Shown here piece after piece: positions 5,927 through 11,680 of a stretch of 17,125 nucleotides of DNA. Source of the DNA: Bacillota bacterium. GTDB lineage: Bacteria > Bacillota_E > RBS10-35 > JAJYVN01. Below the pieces are notes generated by a model, which was given only the letters and a program-made list of their open reading frames with translations, was not told the DNA's origin and ran no database searches. Numbering within the stretch: the first letter of the stretch is position 1; every line of letters begins with the position of its first letter. The position numbers and the translations under genes are program-made. The stretch lies in contig JAJZWQ010000052.1 of assembly GCA_021846605.1 (NCBI GenBank), forward strand, positions 1-17,125, given 5' to 3'.

Positions 5927-8056
5927 ATGGCAAAGTCGCTGGTCATCGTGGAATCGCCCGCCAAGGCGAAAACCATTGAGAAGTTCCTGGGCCGCGCCTA
6001 CGAGGTGACCGCCTCGATGGGCCATGTCCGCGACCTGCCCAAGAGCCAGCTCGGAGTCGACGTGGACAACGGATTCGCCCCGAAGTACATCACGATCCGG
6101 GGCAAGGGCGAGGTCATCGGCAAGCTCCGCCAGCGGGCCAAGAAGGCCAAGGCGGTGCTGCTGGCCACTGACCCGGACCGCGAGGGCGAGGCGATCTCCT
6201 GGCACCTGTGCCACGTGCTGGGGATCCCCGCCCATCAGGCGCAGCGCGTCACCTTCCACGAGATCACCAAGGGCGCGGTGGTCGGGGCGCTGCGCAACGC
6301 CCGCCCGATCGACCACCAACTGGTCGACGCCCAGCAGACGCGGCGCCTGCTGGATCGCCTGGTGGGCTACCAGCTCAGCCCGCTGCTGTGGCGCAAGGTA
6401 CGCGGCGGGCTGTCCGCGGGGCGGGTCCAGTCGGTCGCGGTGCGCATGATCTGCGACCGCGAGCAGGAGATCACCGCCTTTCGGCCGGAGGAGTACTGGA
6501 CGATCGAGGCTCGTCTGCGGCATGCGGGGCAGAGCTTCACCGCCCGCTACTGGGGCGATGCCGACGCCGCGCGCCGCCGTCCCCTGCACACGGCGGCCGA
6601 GGCCGGTGCCATCGTCGACGCGACGGGCAGGGGCCCGCTGACGGTGGGCAAGGTCACCAAGCGGGAACGGCGGCGCAACCCGGCCACGCCCTTCACCACG
6701 GCCACCCTGCAGCAGGAGGCCGCCCGCAAGCTGAACCTCACCGTCCGGCGGACGATGCGCCTCGCGCAGGAACTGTACGAGGGGCTGTCCGTGGGCGGGG
6801 AACACGTCGGACTGATCACCTACATGCGCACGGACTCCGTGCGCGTGTCCGAGCAGGCGGTCGGCGAGGCGCAGCAGTTCGTGGAGGAGCGCTGGGGCCA
6901 GCCGTACTGCGCGCCCCGCCGGGGCAAGGCGGCCGAGGGCGCGCAGGACGCCCACGAGGCGGTCCGCCCGACCGCCGTGGCCCGCACGCCCGATTCCCTG
7001 CGCGGGGCGCTGGGGCGCGATCAGTTGCGCCTGTACCGCCTGATCTGGGAGCGGTTCGTGGCCAGCCAGATGGCGCCCGCCGTCCTGGACACCGTCACCT
7101 GCGACATGAGGGGCCCCGGCGGCCACGTCTTCCGGGCCACCGGATCCACCGTGCGTTTCCCCGGGTTCACCGTCCTCTACGTCGAGGGACGCGAACCCGA
7201 GGCCCAGACCGCCGACAGCGAGGAACCGGACGAGGAGCGGGCGCTACCCGAACTGGCGCAGGGCGACCGGCCCGAGATCCTCGGGCTGGAGCCGCTGCAG
7301 CACTTCACCGAGCCGCCGCCGCGGTACACGGAGGCCATGCTGGTCCGCGCCCTGGAGGAGAAGGGCATCGGTCGCCCGTCCACCTACGCCACCATCATCG
7401 AGACCATCGAGTCCCGCGGCTACGTGGAACGGGAACAGAAGCGCTTCCGCCCCACGCAGCTCGGGGTGGTCGTGACCGATCTGCTCAAGGAGCACTTCCC
7501 GGACATCGTGGACATCGCTTTCACGGCTGGTCTGGAGCGCGAACTGGACCAGGTGGAGACCGGCCAGCGGGACTGGCAGCAACTGCTCCAGGACTTCTAC
7601 GGGCCGTTCCGCCAAGCCCTGGAGCGCGCCGACGCGGCGGTGGAGCACATCCAGCTACCCGAGGAGACGACCGACGAGGTCTGCCCGACCTGCGGCAAGC
7701 CCATGCTGGTCCGCCGGGGGCGCTTCGGGCCGTTCCTGGCGTGTTCGGATCCCGAATGCAAGACCACCCGGCCCATCGTCCAGCGCATGGGCGTGCGCTG
7801 TCCCAAGTGCGGCGAGGGTGAACTGGTGGCGCGGCGCAGCCGCCGTGGCCGCACCTTCTACGGATGCGACCGGTACCCGGCCTGCGACCAGGTCTTCTGG
7901 GACCGGCCGGTGGGCCCGTGCCCGGTCTGCGGCAAGCCGCTGCTGGCCAAGCGCGGACGCCAGGGCAGCAACTTCCGCCAATGTTCGGACCCCGCCTGCG
8001 GCCACCGCGAGACCGGGGAGCCTTCGGTCGTGGTCGACGGGGGCGCGGGCGCCTGA
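5927..8056 (+). CDS. topA: DNA topoisomerase I (type IA)
   Basis: The 709-residue product relaxes negatively supercoiled DNA by cutting and passing single strands. The N-terminal Toprim domain has Glu9 (IVESPAK) and the metal-binding DPDREGE at residues 82-88. The active-site tyrosine that forms the 5'-phosphotyrosine link is Tyr299 in ITYMRTDS. The C-terminal part (586-691) holds three four-cysteine zinc modules, each beginning CPxCG or CPKCG, which bind single-stranded DNA. Length and layout are normal for Bacillota TopA. The ATG at 5927 is 6 bases after GAGGTGG (5914-5920). A GTG immediately upstream is in frame, but the encoded start MAKSLVIVES favours the ATG. xerC begins 14 bases after the stop, as in the conserved Bacillota topA-xerC neighbourhood, although trmFO is absent here. 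Confidence 0.96.
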   Translation: MAKSLVIVESPAKAKTIEKFLGRAYEVTASMGHVRDLPKSQLGVDVDNGFAPKYITIRGKGEVIGKLRQRAKKAKAVLLATDPDREGEAISWHLCHVLGIPAHQAQRVTFHEITKGAVVGALRNARPIDHQLVDAQQTRRLLDRLVGYQLSPLLWRKVRGGLSAGRVQSVAVRMICDREQEITAFRPEEYWTIEARLRHAGQSFTARYWGDADAARRRPLHTAAEAGAIVDATGRGPLTVGKVTKRERRRNPATPFTTATLQQEAARKLNLTVRRTMRLAQELYEGLSVGGEHVGLITYMRTDSVRVSEQAVGEAQQFVEERWGQPYCAPRRGKAAEGAQDAHEAVRPTAVARTPDSLRGALGRDQLRLYRLIWERFVASQMAPAVLDTVTCDMRGPGGHVFRATGSTVRFPGFTVLYVEGREPEAQTADSEEPDEERALPELAQGDRPEILGLEPLQHFTEPPPRYTEAMLVRALEEKGIGRPSTYATIIETIESRGYVEREQKRFRPTQLGVVVTDLLKEHFPDIVDIAFTAGLERELDQVETGQRDWQQLLQDFYGPFRQALERADAAVEHIQLPEETTDEVCPTCGKPMLVRRGRFGPFLACSDPECKTTRPIVQRMGVRCPKCGEGELVARRSRRGRTFYGCDRYPACDQVFWDRPVGPCPVCGKPLLAKRGRQGSNFRQCSDPACGHRETGEPSVVVDGGAGA

Positions 8057-8070
8057 GCGGGGGGCGTGGC

Positions 8071-8958
8071 ATGCGGACCGCCTATGGGACCTACCTGGAC
8101 GCCGCGGCGTGTTCGCCGCACACCCGGCGGGCCTATCTTGCCGACATCGCCGCCTTCCTGGCCTGGGCGCACCTGCCGGCCGAGCCCTCTCTGATCGACC
8201 TCCGCGCCGTGGACCGCGCGCGCCTGCGCGCCTACCTGGCCAACCTGCAGGCCGCGGGGCGCGCCCCGGCTACCGTGGGCCGCAAGCTGGCGGCCCTGCG
8301 CGGCTTCTTGGCCTTCGCCCGCCTGCGGGGCCTGGAAGGCCCCGACCCCACGGCCGGGATGCGGGGGCCCCGGACCGGCCGGCGGCTGCCCCGCGTGCTC
8401 CGGCAGGATGAGGCGGGCGCCGCCGTCCAGTCGCCGGACGGGCACCGTCCTGAACTGGCCCTGCGCAACCACGCGCTGCTGGAACTGCTGTATGCCTCCG
8501 GGCTGCGGGTGGGCGAAGCCGTCTCCCTGGACCTGGCCGACCTGGACCTGGTCACCGGCAGCGTGCGGGTGACGGGCAAGGGCCGCAAGACTCGCATCGT
8601 GCCAGTCGGGGAGTATGCGCAAGAGGCCCTGCGGGCCTACCTGGCCGCCGGCCGCCCGCGCCTGGGGACCGGTCAGGACCCGTCCGCGGTCTTTCTGAAC
8701 GCGCGTGGCCGGCGCCTGGGCCAGCGCGGCATGCGCGGCCTGGTGCACCGGGCCGCCCGCGCGGCCGGCGTCGGGGGACGGGTGACGCCCCACACCCTGC
8801 GGCACAGCTTCGCCACGCACCTGCTGGACGGCGGGGCCGACCTGCGCGCGGTGCAGGAGATGCTCGGCCATGCCCGCCTGGCGACGACCGAGCGGTACAC
8901 CCACCTCACGCGGGAGCGGGTGCGCCAGGCCTACCGCGCGGCGCATCCGCGCGCCTGA
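8071..8958 (+). CDS. xerC: Tyrosine recombinase XerC
   Basis: The 295-residue product is a site-specific recombinase. It resolves chromosome dimers at the dif site, normally with a XerD partner. The N-terminal SAM-like DNA-binding domain (about 1-90, with SPHTRRAYLADIAAFL) precedes the catalytic domain. All catalytic residues can be placed: Arg146 (SGLRVGE), Lys170 (TGKGRK), His241 and Arg244 (HTLRHSFATHLL), His267 (LGHARL) and nucleophile Tyr276 (TERYTHL). Length equals that of standard chromosomal Xer proteins, which distinguishes it from phage integrases. The ATG at 8071 has a G-rich ribosome-binding site at 8059-8065. It lies 14 bases from topA and is presumably co-transcribed with it. 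XerC versus XerD cannot be settled from the sequence alone; position next to topA and the flagellar operon favours XerC. Confidence 0.92.
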   Translation: MRTAYGTYLDAAACSPHTRRAYLADIAAFLAWAHLPAEPSLIDLRAVDRARLRAYLANLQAAGRAPATVGRKLAALRGFLAFARLRGLEGPDPTAGMRGPRTGRRLPRVLRQDEAGAAVQSPDGHRPELALRNHALLELLYASGLRVGEAVSLDLADLDLVTGSVRVTGKGRKTRIVPVGEYAQEALRAYLAAGRPRLGTGQDPSAVFLNARGRRLGQRGMRGLVHRAARAAGVGGRVTPHTLRHSFATHLLDGGADLRAVQEMLGHARLATTERYTHLTRERVRQAYRAAHPRA

Positions 8959-8969
8959 GCGGGGCTCAG
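8955..8969. terminator. Stem-loop spanning the convergent xerC/mrp stop codons
   Basis: CTGAGC-GGG-GCTCAG is a perfect 6-bp stem with a 3-base loop. It includes the xerC TGA (8956-8958) and the mrp stop on the other strand (8966-8968). The symmetric position between convergent genes suggests a shared transcription end. No U-tract follows on either strand, so an intrinsic terminator is only weakly supported. Confidence 0.3.
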
Positions 8970-10003
8970 CCGCGCGGCGCAGCCACCAACCGGCGGGCGA
9001 TCTCGGTAAAGATGCGGCCGGTCTCGCTCTCCGGCGGGAAGAGACCGGTGCCGCGGCGCGCGGTGCCCCCCAGCGGGACCTGGGCGAGCACCGGCACGCT
9101 GAGGAGGTCCGCGACGCGGGCACCGCCCCCCGAGCCGAAGGGCGAGAGCGCTTCGCCGCAGTGGGGACAGGTGTAGCTCGCCATGTTCTCCACCACGCCC
9201 AGCACCCGGTGTCCCGTCTTCTGCGCCATCTGCCCCGCCCGCACGGCCACCCGCGCCGCCAGGGGATCCGGCGTCGTGACCACGATCTCCTCGCTGCTCG
9301 GCAGCATCTCGTGGACGTCCAGGGCCACATCCCCGGTGCCCGGGGGCAGGTCGAGCAGAAGCCAGTCCAGCCCCTCCCAGTTGGCCTTGGTGAAGAACTC
9401 CAGCAGCGCCTTGCCCAGGATGGGCCCGCGCCACACCACCGCCTCGCCCGGCGGCACGAAGAAGTCCATGGAGAGCAGGCGCACACCGGAGGCCACCGGC
9501 GGTTCCCAGCGCTTGTCCGCGGTCACCTGCGGTGGCTCGGTGGCCCCCAGGAGCGTCGGCAGGCTGAAGCCATAAATGTCCGCGTCCACGGCCCCCACTC
9601 GCAGTCCCAGGCCGGTCAGGGCGACGGCCACGTTGGCCGTGACCGTGCTCTTGCCCACCCCGCCCTTGCCGCTGGCCACCGCCAGCACGCGGGTATCGCC
9701 GAAGTCCAGGGCGGGCCGCGCGCGCTGGGCGGCCTGCTGCAGGGAGGGGGCCGGCGTACCGCTGGGTTTGACATCCACCGCCACGGCCTCCACGCCGGGG
9801 ACCGCGGCGGCGGCGGCCTCCAGGGCCTGGCGCCACGCCGCGGAAACCGGCGCGTCCCCGACGCGGTCCGCCAGGATCAGCGTCACCCGGGAACCGTCCA
9901 CCAGCACATCGATCAGCACGCCCAGCGCCAGAGCACCCTTGGAGTTCCCCTCCAGGCGCGCCCGGTTGAGCGCCTGGATGACATCGCGTTTGCTCGCCGC
10001 CAC
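8966..10003 (-). CDS. mrp: Mrp/ApbC (NBP35-type) iron-sulfur cluster carrier ATPase
   Basis: The 345-residue product is a P-loop ATPase of the Mrp/Nbp35 family, which holds and delivers Fe-S clusters in the cytoplasm. The deviant Walker A motif SGKGGVGKST is at residues 111-120. VDADIYG follows at 140-146, and LLLDLPPGTGD is at about 216-225. The CxxC pair that bridges the cluster between subunits is Cys279/Cys282 (YTCPHCGE). The N-terminal 80 residues have the fold pattern of the MIP18/FSCA (DUF59) domain but lack its usual DPE and cysteine motifs. I chose the GTG at 10003 because the minus-strand promoter at 10054-10080 would start transcription near 10047, excluding longer ATG starts at 10063 and 10078. 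AGGAGAGG lies about 12 bases upstream, rather far. The gene converges on xerC and diverges from the flagellar operon, so it interrupts the usual gene order. Confidence 0.9.
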   Translation of the reverse strand: MAASKRDVIQALNRARLEGNSKGALALGVLIDVLVDGSRVTLILADRVGDAPVSAAWRQALEAAAAAVPGVEAVAVDVKPSGTPAPSLQQAAQRARPALDFGDTRVLAVASGKGGVGKSTVTANVAVALTGLGLRVGAVDADIYGFSLPTLLGATEPPQVTADKRWEPPVASGVRLLSMDFFVPPGEAVVWRGPILGKALLEFFTKANWEGLDWLLLDLPPGTGDVALDVHEMLPSSEEIVVTTPDPLAARVAVRAGQMAQKTGHRVLGVVENMASYTCPHCGEALSPFGSGGGARVADLLSVPVLAQVPLGGTARRGTGLFPPESETGRIFTEIARRLVAAPRG

Positions 10004-10053
10004 GTGCGCATCGTTCCTCTCCTGGGAGCCATGGGGGTCGCGCGCGACGAGGC

Positions 10054-10080
10054 AGTATACCATTCGCGCCCGCCGCAAAC
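10054..10080 (-). promoter_or_regulatory. Extended -10 promoter for mrp
   Basis: On the minus strand the sequence reads TGG-TATACT, a TGn-extended -10 element (hexamer at 10059-10054). GTTTGC at 10080-10075 is a weak -35 match with 15-base spacing. Initiation near 10047 places the GTG at 10003 about 45 bases into the transcript. Confidence 0.5.
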
Positions 10081-10109
10081 CCCGGGGGGACGGTCACGGG
10101 ACGCGCATG

Positions 10110-10126
10110 TGTCGAATGCTGTCGAA
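10110..10126 (+). repeat. Tandem TGTCGAA half-sites upstream of the flagellar promoter
   Basis: TGTCGAA occurs at 10110-10116 and again at 10120-10126, spaced exactly 10 bases start to start. They lie on one face of the helix, 20-36 bases upstream of the -35 element of the flagellar promoter and between the two divergent promoters. Such phasing suits an activator or repressor site, but no regulator can be named. Confidence 0.35.
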
Positions 10127-10145
10127 CGATTGATACGGTCGGGCG

Positions 10146-10174
10146 TTTGCAGGGCAGACCCACCGCAGTATACT
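10146..10174 (+). promoter_or_regulatory. Sigma-A type promoter of the flagellar operon
   Basis: TTTGCA (10146-10151) and TATACT (10169-10174) are separated by exactly 17 bases. Initiation would be near 10181, giving a leader of about 210 bases before flgB. That leader contains the riboswitch. The elements look like housekeeping-sigma sites and not the sigma-D/FliA type (TAAA...GCCGATAA). Confidence 0.65.
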
Positions 10175-10218
10175 CCCGCTCGACACCACAAGCAGCCAAG
10201 GATTGGCACATCATAGAG

Positions 10219-10307
10219 TCCTCAGCCGAGAAGGGCAAAGCCGACCGCAAGGCGGCGACGCAAAGCCACGGGCCCCTATGGGGTAGCCGGGTTGCCGAAA
10301 CCGGGGA
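10219..10307 (+). promoter_or_regulatory. GEMM-I cyclic-di-GMP riboswitch aptamer
   Basis: The leader carries the conserved core of the c-di-GMP-I (GEMM) riboswitch. It has AAGGGCAAAGCC (10231-10242), a stem closed by a GCAA tetraloop (10247-10250), and GACGCAAAGCC (10257-10267). The P3 arm follows with ACGGGCCCCTATGGGGTAGCC (10268-10288), ending in GGGTTGCCGAAACC. GCAA is the GNRA loop that docks into the P3 receptor in this class. P1 can be closed by TCCTC (10219-10223) with GGGGA (10303-10307). The G-run in AAGGGCAAA is present, which favours c-di-GMP over the related cGAMP variants, but that specificity call is tentative. The aptamer lies between the promoter at 10146-10174 and flgB, so it should sense c-di-GMP to control the flagellar operon. 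Confidence 0.9.
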
Positions 10308-10325
10308 TGTATCTTTTTTTTCCCC
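10303..10325 (+). promoter_or_regulatory. GGGGA/TCCCC hairpin with U-tract, competing with P1
   Basis: GGGGA (10303-10307) is the proposed 3' strand of riboswitch P1. It can pair instead with TCCCC (10321-10325), enclosing a 13-base loop that contains seven of the eight bases of the U-tract at 10314-10321. The two pairings exclude each other. The U-tract is not preceded by a strong independent hairpin, so a classical terminator is doubtful. Confidence 0.4.
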
Positions 10326-10353
10326 ATTTCAGCGACACCTCCATGTGGCGGAG

Positions 10354-10391
10354 CAACCCCTCCCGGCAGGCAACGGGCAAGGGGGGGGTTG
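10354..10391 (+). promoter_or_regulatory. Hairpin sequestering the flgB ribosome-binding site
   Basis: CAACCCCTCCC (10354-10364) is complementary to GGGGGGGGTTG (10381-10391) over 11 pairs with one G-U, leaving a 16-base loop. The G-run at 10381-10388 is the only ribosome-binding site for flgB (ATG at 10394), so this helix should block translation. Upstream, the aptamer strand GGGTTGC (10289-10295) is complementary to GCAACCC (10353-10359). It could open the helix when the aptamer is unbound. Confidence 0.6.
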
Positions 10392-10393
10392 TG

Positions 10394-10798
10394 ATGACGG
10401 GCATCTTCGGGAGTTCCGGGCAGCGCGCCCTCGAGGGTAGGCTGGCACAGCTCATCGCCCAGCAGGACGTGGTCGCCCAGCAGGTCGCCAACGTCAACAC
10501 GCCAGGGTTCCAGGCCCAGGGCGCGCAGGCCTTTGCCACCCAACTGCAGGCCCAGTTGACCGCGCAACTGGGGGGGACGCCGGTACCCGCCTCCGGGTCG
10601 GCGCCTGGGCCGACCCCCGCCCCGGCGCTGCTGAGCAGTTCCACGCTGGGCGCCATCACCCCCGACGGGAACGGGGTCGGGTTTGACGCCACGATGGTCA
10701 ACCTGGCCAAGACGGACCTGAACTACCAGGCCGTCACCCGCCAACTGCAGTTGAACTTCACCAATGTCTCCATCGCCATCGACAGGGGAGGTGCCTGA
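10394..10798 (+). CDS. flgB: Flagellar basal-body rod protein FlgB
   Basis: The 134-residue product is a proximal rod subunit exported through the flagellar type III apparatus. The N-terminal rod motif VANVNTPGF (31-39) is diagnostic, and the C-terminal helix MVNLAKTDLNYQAVTRQL matches the conserved rod-protein ending. A Pro/Ala/Gly-rich linker (about 58-80) separates the two. The ATG at 10394 is preceded by a run of eight G's ending 5 bases upstream; GTG at 10391 is in frame and possible. It is the first gene of the operon, directly below the c-di-GMP riboswitch, and its ribosome-binding site lies inside a hairpin. flgC begins 2 bases after its stop. Confidence 0.92.
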   Translation: MTGIFGSSGQRALEGRLAQLIAQQDVVAQQVANVNTPGFQAQGAQAFATQLQAQLTAQLGGTPVPASGSAPGPTPAPALLSSSTLGAITPDGNGVGFDATMVNLAKTDLNYQAVTRQLQLNFTNVSIAIDRGGA

Positions 10799-10800
10799 CC

Positions 10801-11196
10801 GTGCTGTTCGCCTCTCTGGATACGCTGGCGTCGGGACTCACGGCCCAGCGCCTGCAGATGGACGTGATCTCCAACAACCTGGCCAACGCCCAGACCACCA
10901 CCACACCGGGGGGCGGTCCCTTCCGCGAGCAACTGGTCCAGATGACGGCCATCCCGCTGCAGAGCAACGGCGCCGGTGGCGTCGTGGTCACCGACATCGT
11001 GGGCAATGCGGCGCCGTTCCCGTTGCGCTACGACCCCGCCAGCCCTCAGGCCAATGCCCAGGGGTATGTGCGGATGCCCAACGTCAGTTCGACCGCGCAG
11101 ATGGTCGACCTGATGGCCGCCAGCCGGGCATACGACGCCAACGCCACGGCGTTTTCCGACGTGGTCAAGGACCAGCAGACGGCCCTGCAGATCTAG
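10801..11196 (+). CDS. flgC: Flagellar basal-body rod protein FlgC
   Basis: The 131-residue product is a proximal rod protein that stacks with FlgB below the hook. The N-terminus has the rod signature ISNNLANAQT at 24-33. The C-terminus has GYVRMPN and MVDLMAASRAYDANATAF, the conserved FlgC ending. The GTG at 10801 has a strong ribosome-binding site, GGGAGGTG (10786-10793), 7 bases upstream and inside the end of flgB. Length is typical. The 2-base gap to flgB implies coupled expression. Confidence 0.94.
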   Translation: MLFASLDTLASGLTAQRLQMDVISNNLANAQTTTTPGGGPFREQLVQMTAIPLQSNGAGGVVVTDIVGNAAPFPLRYDPASPQANAQGYVRMPNVSSTAQMVDLMAASRAYDANATAFSDVVKDQQTALQI

Positions 11197-11221
11197 TTCC
11201 CGGGAAGGAAGGCGGGCAGCG

Positions 11222-11530
11222 GTGATCACAGCGATTCCCCCGACAGCCCCCGTCGCGCCGGGTACGGGCGTCGCGGCGGCCGGAGGGGCCGGCGCGACTG
11301 CGGGGGCGGGCGGCGGGTTCGGTCACGTGCTGGGCCAGGTGCTGTCCGGGCTCAACGGCCTGGAGCAGAGCGCCAACTCGGCCACGCAGGCCATGGCCAA
11401 CGGCAACAGCGCCGATCTGGCCACGGCGATGGTGGCGGTGGAAAAGGCGAACCTCGGCCTGCAGTTGGCCGTGGAAGCGCGCAACCGGGCCGTGTCGGCG
11501 TACCAGCAACTGATGCAGATGCCGCTGTAG
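11222..11530 (+). CDS. fliE: Flagellar hook-basal body protein FliE
   Basis: The 102-residue product is the MS-ring/rod junction protein, which anchors the rod to FliF. A Gly/Ala-rich N-terminus (1-38) is followed by the family core: GFGHVLGQVLSGLNGLEQ, then NSADLATAMVAVEKANLGL and QLAVEARNRAVSAYQQLMQM. This is the standard FliE C-terminal helix pair. The GTG at 11222 has GGAAGGAAGG about 9 bases upstream. It follows flgC by 25 bases. Bases 531-680 of the same kilobase (11531-11680) hold no gene. They contain a modest GAGGC/GCCTC hairpin (11633-11637 with 11651-11655), with no recognised riboswitch or promoter. Confidence 0.92.
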   Translation: MITAIPPTAPVAPGTGVAAAGGAGATAGAGGGFGHVLGQVLSGLNGLEQSANSATQAMANGNSADLATAMVAVEKANLGLQLAVEARNRAVSAYQQLMQMPL

Positions 11531-11680
11531 CCCTGGGATGGCGCGGCCAGAGCCCCGTCCGCGCGCGCGCCAGGCTGCAGGCGATGGCGACGCGCGGTGC
11601 CAGCCCACCCCCCATGGTGGCCGGTGAGGGGCGAGGCGGGTTTCGCAAGAGCCTCCCAGCTGGTCGAAGGGGGTCGCAGC

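Noticed and set aside
10146..10174. Flagellar sigma-D/FliA type promoter
   Set aside because: No TAAA...GCCGATAA pattern is present. The elements match the housekeeping -35/-10 with 17-base spacing.
10283..10321. Classical intrinsic terminator right after the aptamer
   Set aside because: Only 4-bp stems (CCGG/CCGG or GGTT/AACC) precede the U-tract, with about nine bases between stem and U's, so a standard terminator is not supported.
11531..11680. Possible second riboswitch in the fliE-fliF gap
   Set aside because: A GAGGC/GCCTC stem and the words TTTCGCAAGAGCC are vaguely GEMM-like, but the invariant GGGCAAA and GACGCAAAGCC blocks are missing.
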